Origin: Spinacia oleracea
Lineage: Eukaryota > Streptophyta > Magnoliopsida > Caryophyllales > Amaranthaceae
Reading direction: 5' to 3'
NCBI RefSeq assembly: GCF_020520425.1
Contig: NC_079489.1
Location: 83,458,810 to 83,522,809, forward strand
Length of the DNA stretch: 64,000 nt
Position 1 is the stretch's first letter; each line of letters begins with the position of its first letter. A program made the position numbers and the translations under genes. A model generated the notes under the pieces. It saw only the letters and a list, made by a program, of their open reading frames with translations, had not been told where the DNA came from and searched no databases. Positions 12,501-27,500 of the stretch are shown here, in pieces.

Positions 12501-15500
12501 TAATATTAGCTGGGCCGTCCCATTGAAGGAAGTGTAGCATTTAAATTTGGACGGACATAAAAGGAAAGTGTAGCCATTAAGTTGGACGGACACAAAAGGA
12601 AAGTGTAGCAATTAAATCTGTACGAAGGTAGAATTTGTGAGTTATATTAGAAGTTATATTAGTGTTTGGAGTTGTTTAGAAAGCCCAAGTGGTCCAAGTT
12701 GTTTGATGGAGATTTATTGCGATCATGCAAGTCTAGTCAGCGGCTATTTTCCACTTCATTGAATGTAACTTGGAATGCGATATTCTTGTTTAACAAATTC
12801 TCATTTTCTTTTTGGTCTTCTCATTGGGTCTGTCAATTTTCATGTCTCTCCAGGAAGTCATACGTAGACTTCTCCTGTTGTGCTTGGATGATTCACACAG
12901 GAAAATCTGCACAGCAGTAAGCATGGCTGTTGCCTCCATTGCACACTATGATTGGCCAGAAAATTGGCCTGAGTTATTGCCTTTCCTGATGAAATTGATT
13001 AATGATCAAACTAATATGAATGGAGGTAATTTTTGGATTCTTGAATAATTAAAGTTCAAACTGTTTTGATTGGAATCTACATGTAATGTGTCTTACTTTT
13101 TCTTCTTGAGAAATACTTTCTTGTGCTCACTCTGTCTCAAGTTGTGGTCGAAAGTGATATGCCAAAGTTGCTTGCCCATTAGGGGCTTCCATCGTTCAAG
13201 GTTTTGAATGGTGGAAATAACCGAATGTGATTCATAATCTGAAAAAGTTTATTAAGTTTTGAACTCTTAAGAACTACATTATTTTATTTCCGGGTTGATG
13301 ATTTTTGTATGTCTACTGCATTGCCTTTGCAGATCCTTTAGATATTGCTTTCAACTCTTTGTGCTGTAGTATGGCTGTAATCATTTGCTATTAACCTTTT
13401 GTTCTATTTACGGGATTATTTCACAGTGAGATATGAAGAGTTTATTTCTTGGATAATTTTCTGCAGTGCTCGGTGCATTAAGGTGCTTGGCCCTTCTATC
13501 TGGGGACATAGATGATAAAGCTGTACCATCTTTGGTGCCTATCTTGTTTCCTTGCTTGCTCTCTATCGTCTCAGCCCCTCAGGTCCGAACAATTCAGCTT
13601 AACTTTATCTCGGTTTAAATTTATTTTACCCCGTGCCCAAGTGTGATGTTCCCAAAACGAACCAATGCAGGACTGATGCATGACTGCATCTGAAATTTAG
13701 TTGTATGCGCTTGCATGTTGTCTTTGGCTGACCCCATGGTTAAGTTCAGTACTGTGCCTCACGCATTTATTAGCTCCTTAAGCTTTTATTGTTCTTTTGT
13801 TATTGATAAGTTGGATACTGTATAGAGTAGCAACCTATTGTAGAGCACTTTTCTTTCTATTATATGCATTCTGCTCTCTTTTTTTACCTTTGTCAGCGGG
13901 TCTCCCGTCCTTGTTTGAATGCTCAAAATAATAGTACTCATTATTTTTTATGAACTGTCCATTTATTTAGCTGTAGTATCTAGAATGATTCGGGTTTGAT
14001 TACCTTCTTCCTTTGTCATTTTATGATCTAAATGTGCTGGAGGGATTAACAATGCTTTCAAGCCTGACCGGTTATTCAATGCACCAATGTTGTGGATATT
14101 TTGAGATAATGAGGGAAATAGTACCTCAAGTGATAAAATTAGATGGGTGTACTAAACGAAGTGATTTTAGCAAGTTCGATTTCCACCCTTGCAACACGAG
14201 CTTAGATTTTAAACCCACAAGTTTTCCTTTGAACCTCTGGCAATCTCTCTCTCTCTCCCTCATCAGAATCTGAACTGATTTGTACAAGGGGCACCAGAAA
14301 TACTCAAATAGAATACTCTGTCTGGTTTTGATGAGAGGTTTATGATCTTTCCAGAAAGCCTAAAAATATTGTGTTTTGAAAATATTCTTTTTTCTCTGTT
14401 ATACTTGTTTCTTAGCTAAGCTTTTGTTCATGGGGGTGATTCTAGAGATGATTTTGAGGACTCTTCTGCCTGATTTATTTGTATCTTGCTTTTATTTTTG
14501 GTATCACAAGTACTGTCAACGGATTAATGAGCTTTCCTTTTGTTCTGTGAAATGAAGATAATATGATATCAAGCATTTGTAAGGAGTTTTATTTTCCGAT
14601 AAAGTTGATGCTTCAATTGATGGTGGCTCACCTATGTATTTACCTTGTTTAGATCTATGAAAAATCTATGCGTACGAAAGCTCTGTCAATAGTCTTCTAC
14701 TGTACGTCCATGCTGGGAACCATGAGTGGGGCCTACAAGGTATTAATTTATGTTTCTGATTAATTAAATATTAGTTTTGGCCTAATTGATTCCTGTTATT
14801 GTACATGGAATGACATATGTAATGACTTTCCTCTCAGGCAGAGACTAGTTATCTGATGTCACCAATGCTCCAACCATGGATGGAGCAATTTTCAGCTGTA
14901 TTAAGTCATCCAGTGCAACCTGAAGATCCTGAAGATTGGAGCATAAGAATGGAGGTTTATTTTGTTAAACGATATCCTTCTCTTCTTATCTATTCTTCAT
15001 GTGTGTATGGGTGTTTGTCGTGAGGAGGGAGAGTGGGGGCTTGGGTGAAGGTCATATTCAAGGGAAACAGCTAACCCTGAAATCCTTAGTTATTTTGGTG
15101 TCATTCTAATAGTATTACTTACATTTGTTCTTTTCCCAACTGTCAGGTTTTGAAGTGTTTGAATCAATTTGTTCAAAATTTTCCGAGCGCTACTGAAAAA
15201 GAGTTTACGTGTGAGTTTTTATTTGAATCTTGCCAACATAACAATTTGGGTCTCCTCTCATTCTCATTGTGCTCTCCTCTCTTTTTATGAAGATTTTTCA
15301 CCTTGTTTTTAATCTATCCTGTGTTGCAGCTATTATAGGACCTCTGTGGCAAACGTTTGTGACAACTGTAAAAGTATATGAGAAGTCATCAGTCGAAGGT
15401 GCTCAAGACTCCTTTGATGGGCGATATGACTCTGATGGAGCAGAGAGAAGTCTAGAATCCTTTGTCATACAGGTATGTTATATGTTCCTGCCTTTCCTCT

Positions 15501-18500
15501 TTTTCTATTGTTGCTGCCGAGTTATTGAGATGGAGTAAAATTAGTTTAGGGGAAAGGAAAGAGAGAAGAATGTGAAATGCAAAAGAGAGAGGAAGGTGTA
15601 TTTTAAGCTGCTGTCTGCTACTCTGCTGAAATGCAAAAGACATACTTCGTATTACATAGCTAATTTAATTCATTTAAAGTTTAATTGAAATAATTAGGAT
15701 TTTTTGCCAAAAAGGACCTTTTATAAACGTTTTTTTGCGAGAAATGACCTTTTATGACGAAATTGGCGAAATGGGACCTAAAACATAATTTTTTTTGTTG
15801 ATTGGGACCTTTTACCGGTTTCTTGGAGTTGACCCAAGATTCCGGCAACGACTTTGACACGTGGCAACCGGAGAAAGCCACGTGTCCATTTAATGATTTA
15901 AAAAAAAAAAAATTTGCCCCAAAAAAAAATAAAATTTCGATTTGGGGCAAAAAAAAAATTCGATTTGGTGCCAAAAAAAAAATTCGATTTGGGGCAAAAA
16001 AAAATCGATTTGGGGAAAAAAAATCGATTTTGGGCACAAAAAAAAAAGATCGTTTTGGGGCAAAAAAAAAGTTCGATTTTTGGCAAAAAATAAAAATCGA
16101 TTTGGGGTATAAAAAAAAAATTAGATTTTTTTTTTTTTTTTGGGGGCAATTTTTTTTTTTTTTTTGGGGCAATTTTTTTTTTTTTTATTTTTTTTATCAT
16201 TAAATGGACACGTGGCTTTCTCCGGTTGCCACGTGTCAAAGTCGTTGCCGGAATCTTGGGTTAACTCCAAGAAACCGGTAAAAGGTCCCAATTAACAAAA
16301 AAATTTATGTTTTAGGTCCCATTTCACCAATTTCGTCATAAAAGGTCCTTTCTCGCAAAAAAACGTTTATAAAAGGTCCTTTTTTGCAAAAAACCCAAAT
16401 AATTATATAAGTGTAATACTAGACGCAATAAAAAGCACAAACCTTCTTTTTAAGTCCCCTTAGTATTGATGAAGCTATTTGACTTTGATGGGAGGGTATT
16501 ATCTACTATTTTTTAAAATATGATCAAAAGGGATTTTTCTGTTTGATGGAGAATGGACTCTATGATAGAATAGCAAAAAATGCTACTTGATAGCTGAAAC
16601 TCGGACATAGACAAAGAGGTATACTCCAGGGGGTCCAGCATGCTAAATCCTAGAATAAAAGTGGCTTTTGTCTTTGGGAGCAGAAGTTCTACATTTCTAC
16701 CTTTTATAGAGCTTCGCACTATCAATGAGTGATCAATATGAACTTTGAGAGTGGATGCCTGAGTTTAACCCCTCTCGGGAGTTCATAAATTCATATGGTC
16801 AGAGGGATTGATACTATAACTCTAGACTCTATAGTTCAGCCTGCTAAACCCTAGTAAACTACAAATATATCTTCTCTTGATTATTAAGAAAAAATAAAGG
16901 AAGATAACATAAGAGTTTCCTGTTGGGAATTTGGGACTAAGAATGTAACTGAGTTCATCACGTGTACATGTGCTTGGGCTGCAAGAAAACCACATTCATT
17001 TTGGAATCTGGCATACAACTATGGCTCCAGTGCTGCGTGAACTCGCAGAACAGCTGTATTAACTTCAAGCTTGAATCCGAGACAGACGGAGGGCTGAATC
17101 TTAAGAGAACTCAAAAACTGAAAATTGTACCTTTCTTTCTAGCAGCTAGAATCACCTCAATGCAACTTCATAGGACAAATTTATTCCTGAAATACTGTCT
17201 GTCAAACTGCCAGTGCCCGTAATTAGCAGTTTAGCTTGGTTTCTTGCGTTATTCCCGATTATGTATGTATATACACAATTCTAAAGTAAATATGCATCGA
17301 CAGGCACAATTGCACAAAAGAATGAGTATAGACGGGTAAGTATGACTAATAGTGTGCTTATCAATAAGTAATCTCTCTAGTGATTATAATTTCATCAGTT
17401 CCTCTGTTCTCTAAAGGAGACAACACTTCCCATCTAAGAACTTTCATATTAGATGCGACGGTAGCTTTTTTGGCTTTTGTTTCTCTCTTTCGCTCTCCTC
17501 AGCACATGGACCGCCTTTTTCATCTCTATTATTATCTCTCCTTTATCATGGGTCTCCTTGAGTCTTATGCCTCACCCCATGTTGCGTTCTTAGAGACCAG
17601 AGGAAGTAATATAAAGTGTCGTACATTTGTCCAGATTCCAGACCCGTCTTCGTCTTTCTGAGGTTTATAGTGGGTTGTTATCAAATAAGTTTTCTAAACA
17701 TATTTAGCTTCTTTATAATTCAGGAAAAGGAAGTGTGCCAATATTTTATTTTTCTAGCAGTACTTGGTTGGAATTCACATTGTTTTATTTTTTCTTTTGA
17801 TTTTTATACTTTTCAACTACTTTGGTATTCTATTTGGCTGTGCTTTGTTAATATCTTGAGCTGTCAGTATGCTTGTGTATATTTTCTCTTTTCTTCTTTT
17901 GCTAAGGTCAATATTTAACTAACACAAACGGTTTGCAGTTATTTGAATTCTTGCTAACAATTGTTGGCAGTTCGAGATTTGTGAAGGTATAACAGCAAAC
18001 AAACTTTGAATTCAGATTTTCAATTTATCACTCCATATTTTGTTGTCTTGTTATGCACAGCTCATAACGGCCTTTATTTATTTAGGTCGTTGCAGATAAC
18101 TTGCAAGAGCTGGTTTACTATACCTTTGGATTTATGCAGATTACGGAACATCAGGTGTCAAATTCGTTCTTTTACATCTGATTTTTCTTTGGTGATACTT
18201 GAAATTCTGGGAATCCTAATCTTTATTGTTATTTATCACTCCTTATGACGTCAAAAAGTCACCATCACCATCTCCATCATCATTAATGTTATTACTCTGT
18301 ATTATTTATTGTTATTGTTATTGTTATTATGCTGTCAAGAACAAAGAGGAGGTAGATGCGCAGCACCATGGAGTTGTTTTAATTGTTTTAGGTGATCATG
18401 ATACGTTTCTTCATATCAGAGTCTTTTCCTTAAAAGTTCCACATGTAACTTGGGGAAGTAGGACAAGCTGTTCTATAATTTCTCTGTGGCTATCAGAACT

Positions 18501-21500
18501 TTCCAACTTGCATTTTCTTAGTTCAGTTTTGGTCTCTGATAGGCTTTTGTGTTCAATATTTATGTTTTATTACTTGGTTATACTGTAGATGCATGCCTGG
18601 TCTCTGGACGCAAATCAATATATCTCTGACGAGGATGACAATATGTACAACTGCCGTGTTTCTGGTATGCAAAAGTTAACTGGGAACTTGGTATATCATT
18701 GCATTTATTCTGATACCATATCGTATCACTTTGACTGGAACGAGTATGTTGATTTTTTAAAATTTTGTTGTTGGCTTCTATTGTATACTCCGATTGTTGA
18801 ACGACTGATTGATGGCGGTGCAAATACATGCTCATGCTATCACGAAGCCAGAAAAAAACTGCTATACAAAAGCCTAAACACATCCTTCCTTCATTCCAAA
18901 TTAGTTGACACGTATTCCTTTAGGAAGTTTCTTTTTAGTTGACACGTCTCTATTTTAGGTAAGTTTTGTACATTAAAATATCAAATTTACCCTCCTTTTC
19001 TCTCTCCTCCCTTCTCCATTACTGACCGAGTGACCTTCCTCTCTCTCCTCTTCCATAACTCAGCCAGTGAGCCACTTCCATCGCCACCCTTGACCACCGC
19101 CACCTTCCTGTATCCACCACACTTACCCCCTCGGAACCCCTCCACACCATCATAAAAGTTGTCGTTGCCGCTCAAAATCCCCCGCCTTCAAAACCGTAAT
19201 TCGAGTCGCGGTAGTTCGTAGTTCATCCTACTCCTTTCCATCTTATCTCCTCCTCCGCCACCCTTCAATGGCGATGCTCAGATCTAAATCACGAGCTGCT
19301 GTTTCCTCCCCGCCTAACGCAACTCTCCTCCATAATCTCCGCCCACTTATGCCTCCCATTGCATCTACTTGTCAGCCGTTGGAATTGAACCGTTGACGAC
19401 ATCCCCTCAGCCAGCATAGTCGGCGATCAATTCTTCCTGTCTGCGCATTTAATCTCAAAACTGGAATTTCGCATCTTAAGAATCTAGAATTTTAAATTAT
19501 GTGATTTCTTTTTTAATGTTTTAAAATTCAGATGATTTCTATGCATGTTACTGTAATTCTGTTGAAAATTGGAAGCAAGCAAGTCTAATTTGGGGGTTTG
19601 TCTGTATATTTTTGTCTCTTGATTTCTTTACAATCAGCTAATTTCTGTTGAGTTGGAACTCGTATGCAGTCCTTGCCAAGGAGAAGTTCAAGGGAGGGTA
19701 GATGGGTGAGGGCATTTTTGTCTTTTGTCATTCTCTCCCACTTTCCTTAATATGTGGGCCAAAACGAAACGTGCCAACTAATTTGGAAATTGGAACGGAG
19801 GAAATACAAACCTTAGTTGCTGAACGAGGGAGGCTATACTCTCAGAATTCATTGGTTTCTTTCATTCCATGCACCATCAAATTGTCAATGAACCATTTTC
19901 CATACTTCTGCAAGAGAACCTTTCTTCATCCTTTTTTAAGCTATCAGAACATCTTTCACAGACATATCTGGATTCAGTTCATCCAAATAAGGCAAACTCT
20001 ATGTGCCAAAGAGAAAGAATGAAGGGTAGAAGAGGAAATGTTGATTACAGACTCTTCCTCAAGACACAAACCACAACAGCTTACAATAAAACTTTTCTCC
20101 CCTTGACAAAACCCCTAGTTGAGAATCTTGAGATCTTTTCTTTGACAGCCACTCAGTGAAAAAACAAGCTGAGCTTTCTTTGACAGCCACTTAGGGAGCA
20201 CTGTTGTTTAGTTCATTATTTTTTGCACTCTTAACAAGTTAAATAATTATCTGATGGTGTAAGAAATTGTGGTCCATTTCTCTATTTGGATTTACTATCT
20301 TCTTGTTATTTGTATCACTTAAAACTGTCTTTCTGTATGCTTTCTAGTTATTAGTGTACTCTTTAGAGATGAGGGTAAGTAGAAGCATAGAAGGAACATA
20401 TTTCTCTTATCATAGAGAACACAGCGAAGAAAGTTCTATTGTTCATATATTGAAGGAAATAGTGTAATTCTTTTCCTCAATAGTATATAAAAATATACGA
20501 ATGTTAACTTTATTTGAATTTGGTCACTGGAAACTTGGAAGATACTTTTTTTTATTGGGATAATAAAAAAGTACATTTGGAGAAAGCCTTTCTGTATAAT
20601 TCAGGTTTTGGCTTCATTTGAGCCGCTCCAGATTAAGCCATTATCTATTTCCAATGACATGCTTTGGTTACTTCTGTCTTGAGAAATTTTCCTTTCTAAA
20701 GCTTGGAACTTAAGCATTACCGATATTGGTAAACCACATTGCCATACTTTTTCTGTCAAAGTCTACCTTTAGTTTGTCTGTTTGTGCATACTGAACGATG
20801 GAAGTTGGTTTCCATGGATGGAGAGAAAACAACAACTGTGTGAGGGTCAAGATTCTTTCTAAAGAGGATTATCCATCCTTTACTGAGCTGCTTTGTTATT
20901 GGAGCCAACTGTTCCTCTCTGCAGGACACTTGTCCTTTCTGATGTTATCGACACAACACATGATAGTCTAAAACCATGGAACTTTCTGATCTGGCCTTCC
21001 TTCAGTGCATTGGGGACACCCCCTTTTCCTTTTAATTTACTTGTTTACTGTTTATGAAAATAAAGAAAATAGCATCCAATCAGTTGTCTCTTAGCTGTAA
21101 GATTGTTAATTTTTTGTTGTTCCATTTTACCTACAGGTGTCCTCTTATTAGAAGAGATCATCAGTTCTTGTGGCGAAGACGGACTTTATACCCTGGTAGG
21201 TGCTGCTAGAAGGCGGTTTATCGAGTCCCAACAGCAAAAGGCTGATGGTTTTGAATTTTGGTGGAGGGTAAGTGCATCAAAATTTGATGCTGCATTACTT
21301 ATCTGTTTGCGATCTTGACTTGTTTGATTTGTTCTGTGTTGATTGGAGAATTATCTGATGACGTTTGGACCAGGTCCACAATAATATTAGTGTGGACCCA
21401 AAACCATTAATTTTTTCAAGCACCCTTTTTATGTATATAAAGACCTTTATTGTTCATATAGTGACTATACACCAAATTTCTTAGATATGGTACCCATTTT

Positions 21501-24500
21501 TTGAATCATAGTAACCTATGTTTTAAAAGTGAATTGTGACTTAAAATGAACATATTCAAGCACAACATGTATCGACGACACCAATTTGATATTTTTCTCA
21601 TAATAATCCTAATAAACATGCCAAAATAAATTAGGAACAAGTTGTTGAACTTCTTTTAGGCATGGTCCACAATAAATTTAGTGTGAACCAAGTCCATTTA
21701 AGAATATTGCCGTTTTTATATGGTTGTCTTCTTTTTTCTGAATTGTCTTTTTATTTTGTTTCTCTTTTTTTCCTTCTCTTTTTGTCCACGGGGAGGGTGG
21801 GGGTGGTGGAGGGAGTTGTTAGGCTTCTAAGAGGCTTAGATGTCTACCCTTGTATTTTATCTGTCTTTGATGCAACAAACTACTAAGAACACCTATGATT
21901 TTTCCTGAAATGATCTATGCTAGATCTCTTTGAACAAGCAATCAAAGGCAATTTGGACGATGTGCCTTCTGCTCTGGCGCTAATTAAAAAACCTCAACTG
22001 TATTCATTAAAAGAGGGTTCATAACTGGGCCAACTGGATAGTGACGACACTTCTTTTTCACTGTGATGTAGCACACCGTTGTTTTATTCAGATAAAGCCT
22101 CTTTGCTGTTGCAGGAGTAACTAGTAAGGATGTGTACCTTTTACGCTCACCCCATTTGAAGTGGGGCTTTCTTTAATGGCATTGGGCGTATTGCATGTAT
22201 TTGTACTTTTGTAGGAGGATGACCTTCGGATAGTATTACTTTTTTGGATATCTGTTGCTGCCACTCTGCCAGGTCTATACAGCTATAGCATGTAGATTAT
22301 GACGCTTAATTTGTTGTTTGACTGCAACTATCTAAGATGCTGAGATTTATCATCCTGCAGCACTACATTTGGTTTTTTATGATTTAACCTGGATCTTCCA
22401 TTCAGATTGTGGATTACGACTAGTGCAGATCTTAACAAGTGGGTTTAGTTTGATAAATAATGACGTAAGGATTTTTAATAAAGGTGGAAATGTTGTCTGA
22501 CACTAAGTTACCAAGGAGTTTCTAACTACAGATTAAGCATAGTACCATAGATAAAAAAATGTGGTATCGGTCACGGTCGCGGAGTCTCGGTAATGAAAAT
22601 GATGCGTTAGTCGCGGACCGTGTCGCTGTTGTCGCGTAGGAATTTGAAATTTGAAAAGAATCCCCATGTCAGCCCCACTCACTACCTACCCTAGTCCCCC
22701 TCCCATAAACCGTACACGTGACATAATCAAATGAATTCCTTTATCTGCCTTCTCTCTCCTCTCTTGTTTTAGATCTGAAAATAGAGTTCTCTACTCTATT
22801 TCAGGGGAGTTTCCCCATTTCTTTCCCTTTTCCCTTTCTTTTTGTCGAAAACATGGGGAATTCGGCTGAAAATAGAGTAGATGTGAGGTTAATAACGTTT
22901 AATACGGACAAAATTCGTTCGGATCGGTTGAACCGGCCTAGATCTCGCCGTTTTAAAAACACCTTTACAACTCGGGATATCTCGTATCGCCAGCCTCCAA
23001 AACCTAGTTAACTCAGGCGAGTTTTTACACCTTGTACACGCGATTTTCCTCAGGTTCGTCGGAAGAATGATGGTTTGTGTTAGGAGAGACTTTATGAAAG
23101 CTACACACGGTGGGGTTTATGAGCTGGCTGAGGTGGTCTGAAAAAGGCAGGACAGTACCAGCTGATTAACAAGCCATTGAGGCATAAGGCCTGAAAACAT
23201 TCTTGACAAGGAAAATCGGCTCTTAGAAGTGGAGAAGATTTATCCTTGAAAGGATAGTAATCTCTAATTTGTTAGAAGAAAATGGTTGCAAAACGTATAA
23301 TGATTACTTAGAAATTTCATAAGACAAATAATATCAATTGAGGGGCTTATCAATACTTCACTAGTCTGTATGGACATTTATTACCTCAGTTCCCCTACAG
23401 CATTTGAAAGAAGATAACTTGCTGTTTCACACATGAAGCATCAGTTGGTGATTTTTGTTCCTGCTTTCTCCAACATGTACTTTTTTGTGGGAAATGTGCA
23501 TGTGGGCAATCTCCATCTTGGTGAGTCAACAACCCAAGTTCAAATTTACAAAGTTCTCCCTCTCCCACTTTTGGGATCAGGTATGGGTTTGGTATACATA
23601 GTGTTTGGTTCAAGATTTTTAAAATCTAATACCTGGGGGACCCACACTCCAAACCTCTACGTATCAGGTTCTCATACCTTGGGTGGGGGGGAGGTGGGTA
23701 TGAGACCAGCACATGGATTGGAATCACTCTAAAATAAAAAAAAAAAATTTGTAAAACGTAAATTAAAAACAAAATATCAACTGCTACTTGGCTTCTTCTT
23801 CCCCTTCTATCAAGTATCAACGCAGCAACTAAAAGAAAGGAAGAGAATCCCCTCATTAAGAATGACGGTTAGAACAGCTAGAAGGTAGAAAAAAAGAACA
23901 GAACACAATTATCATACCGTTATTTCATGCTTTGATAATCATTAATTTAGACACTGTAAATTATTGTTTTGGCCATTAATGTTTCAGATCCGAAACTTTT
24001 ATTGGAAAAATCAACAAGTGAAGGTTAAAATGTAAGTTATGAACTTATGATTGTAATTAGAAGAAGCATATATGATTTTTAGCAGCGTTTTGTTGGAGCT
24101 TTGGAGGGGCATCGAAAGTTTCATGGAGGAAGGGAAGAGAATAAGGAGATAATAGAAGGGGGCTGACGCCTGACGGTCAAAAACAGATTTACTTTTAAAT
24201 TTAAAAAAATAAAATAGAAATTAGGTTTTAAATTTTGTTTGATTAACCAAACACCTGGTTTTAGGTATGAGTATGCAAGTACTAATCATTCTAAACCCAA
24301 GGGTTTAATATCTAACCCAATACCTGATTCCAGAGGTGAACCAAACGTCCCCTAGATTGGTCCAATGTCCAAGTTTATCCCAACCAATATTCTTGTGCTC
24401 GACAAGGAAATTTATGGTAATAAAAGATTGTAAGCGAGTCTTGTTGGGAAAAGAATGTACCACCATCAAGCTAGCTGCTAGGTGTGTGATCAATGTCTGG

Positions 24501-27500
24501 TTTGCTGGCAATGGAACTGAATGCTATGTAAAAGCTTGAATAGTGCAGACTGCATTACCATTATGCTTATTTTATTTCTGACAGTAAGCTGTTTTCCTGG
24601 TAGGATTAGGTTACTTACAAAATGGGATTGCTTAACTGCCTGAACAGAGTGGAGGATACATGATTTCCTTTTCTTATTAGAGGATGGATTGTTTAGGCTT
24701 AGAGAGGACCTGTGTGATGTGAAAGTGGACATTTTGTTGATGAATAGGTGCTGTTTCCAAAGCTATGTAACAGAAGGTTTTCTGTTTATACAGTTTCCTC
24801 ATGTTGTACTTTTTGACATCATAATAGTCTTCAGAAAGATTTTTATTCGGAGATATTTTAGAGTTTTTTCCCCCTCAAGTGCAATTGGAAAGTGCTTAAA
24901 GGGATAAATTTGGGGGTGTATATTTGACCGATCAATTCTGAGGATAAAATTATTACATTGTAATCGGGTGGTCCATATTTGTTCTTTTTTGAAAGGTGGG
25001 AAAAAGAAAGCATGGTTGATGGTTCTCCATCACAGGGTTTACAATTGGGCAGAGATCGCACTAACCGTCATCAAATGTGATTTTATGGCTAAATTACTCT
25101 AGTACACTTTTGGATAAGTTTCTTGCTTTGATCAAAGTTGATCTGATATCTTGTTGGTTTATTCTTGAGATGGCAAATCTTACTTCGTTAATATGGGCTT
25201 TTGCAGATTAGAGAGGCTGTTATTTATGCTATGGCGTCATTATCAGATCAATTTCAAGAAGCAGAGGTTTGAGCAGCCTTGAGTTCTCTGTTGCAGTTGA
25301 ATTACTTGAATATTATTTCTTTCATATTTCCCTATCTGAAAATATGCAAAAGGTCTTCCTGTACACGAGGTTCCTTAATCCAAAATTTCTCCTACAAATA
25401 GGTTTGTGGCCCGGATGGATTTGATTTGAAAAAATTTGTAGAGCAAATGATTATGGAAGATGTTGGAGCAGGTATGTAGTTTGTTAGGCCTTTGAGTTTG
25501 TCATTTTGTCAGTTGATGAAATTTGGCTAATATTTCTTTTGGACAGGGGTCCACGAATGCCCTTATCTACATGCCCGTGTGTTCTCATCAGTACCCAAAT
25601 TCTCATCTATGGTAATGTTGGCTTTAGGCTCTTTCGTTTTTTTTTTTTTTTTTTTTTTTTGTATTTTGAAAGTTCCTCAGCTTAATTTTATCTTAAGAAT
25701 AACCTCCTCTGCAGTTGAGCCCTGGGGTGGTTGAGCATTTTCTTTTTGCTTCCCTGAGAGCCATAGGCATGGATGTGTAAGTATGCGTTTTAAACTTAAA
25801 TTGCAATGGGTGCAGGTTTCATGATAGGCTGTGACTTATCCAGATGGGATGTGATATGTTTTCTATGCAGGCCACCACCTGTTAAAGTTGGTTCTTGTCG
25901 AGTGCTTTCCCAACTCTTATCTGAAGCAAACAAAGAAGCTCTTCAACCTCAGATATTGCAGCTATTTTCATCACTTATTGATCTGCTTAATCAAGTAATG
26001 TCTTGTGGGGTTATACCGTTATAGCTTTTTTTCCCCTGTCGTATATTCTTGATGCACTAGCTTGCAACTTTTACATGTCTTCAGGCATCTGAAGAAAGTT
26101 TGCACCTAGTACTTGAAACATTACAAGCAGCTATTATGTCAGGTACTTCTCAGCAATTTATTGAAATTCACTTTATTTTTGCATTTTCTGGTGTTAGGTC
26201 TTTTTTTTGGATAGAGATCTCTTTTTTAAAAAAACCAAATACTTGATTCATCATTTTTTAGGTCATGAAGCATCTTTATCAGTGGAGCCAGTTATCTCTC
26301 CCATAATTCTTAACACATGGGTGTCTCACGTCTCCGATCCTTTTATTAGTATAGATGCCATTGAAGTTCTGGAGGTATTATTTGTCTTCCTTGCTTTGTG
26401 CTAATTTTTTGTTCATACGTTCCATAGAAATTGAGTGATGAAACAGAAAGAAATAAGTTTCTTAGAAGGAAAGAAGAAAAACTGGAATATCTTGAACTTG
26501 TCCTGGCTAGTGAAAGCAGTTTCCTTCTTTTTTTTGGGGGGGGGGTGTGAAACTGATTTTCATGTCTCATTGTGGTCCCCGGACGCCTATCAATGCATTG
26601 AAAGGTACAGAGGCCGGAAGTCTATAAATTCTACCGGTTATACGCCAATAGAAGTTTTGTAAAGATGAAAAATATAGGAGTTAGGAACCAAGAATCCAGG
26701 GGAAAAGTTGAGGAATTTATTGTGGCCGTGGTAATGGTCATACATGCAGCTTGTAACGGATGAATGAAACAAAATGTTAATAGGTTTTAACCTCATATGC
26801 TCTTTTTTTAGTTTAAGAAGTATTCTTTGAACATATTATGATTTATGACCAAACCTATCATAATATTAGTGGGTTATATATTGGTGAATGAATGATTATT
26901 TTAAATAATACTCTGTTTCATCAACTACGTAATTATTTAGTGTGACAATCATATTTGAGTGAGCCTGGCCTTTTCAAGGTTGGAAGATCTAGTTTTTGAG
27001 TTACAGTGAAAAGGGATATTTTGGTCGTTGGACAAAACATCACTAATGAAACTACCTAACTGATTACAAAACTCGTTAAAGTGATACATTATTATCCTTC
27101 TTCCACAAGGACTAAGTAAACACCAATAATTCTCGACTACTAATAAGCTTGGTCGGAAACAAGAGTTGGAAATTAAATTAGTTACTAAGAGAAACTAATC
27201 AACTAGGGGAATTCTAAAACAAGAAAACATTAGGGAATGAGATTTAACACACAAATCATATGTGCATCAAACCAATAAAGAATTAGGCATTTGATAGTCT
27301 ATTTTGAACCTCTTTCAATTTCCTTTTTTTGAAGGTAACCTCTTTCAATTTCCTAAGTACACTACTAGCTCAATTCAAAAACATAAAAGAGTCGGCAAAA
27401 GATCATGACAGGAGTATCCACTTTAAATTAGTTTCTCAAATCACATCAAGCCATCATCAAAGAATAAATCATGCCATCATGATCCTTGGATAATCACTTT

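Larger units (their letters stand above)
15473..17938 (+). other. Importin intron 9 (2.5 kb)
   Basis: Contains the fold-back Mutator-type element at 15697-16396. The remaining 1.5 kb (16406-17938) has no recognisable repeat or gene. Confidence 0.7.

Noticed and set aside
15681-16239. Phe/Lys/Ile-rich frames of 110-160 codons
   Set aside because: They arise from the A/T-rich tandem core of the fold-back element and lie on both strands. No real protein is expected.
17380-17918. Hydrophobic frames that look like membrane proteins
   Set aside because: They come from T-rich intron sequence of the importin gene and show no family match, and the true exons surround them.
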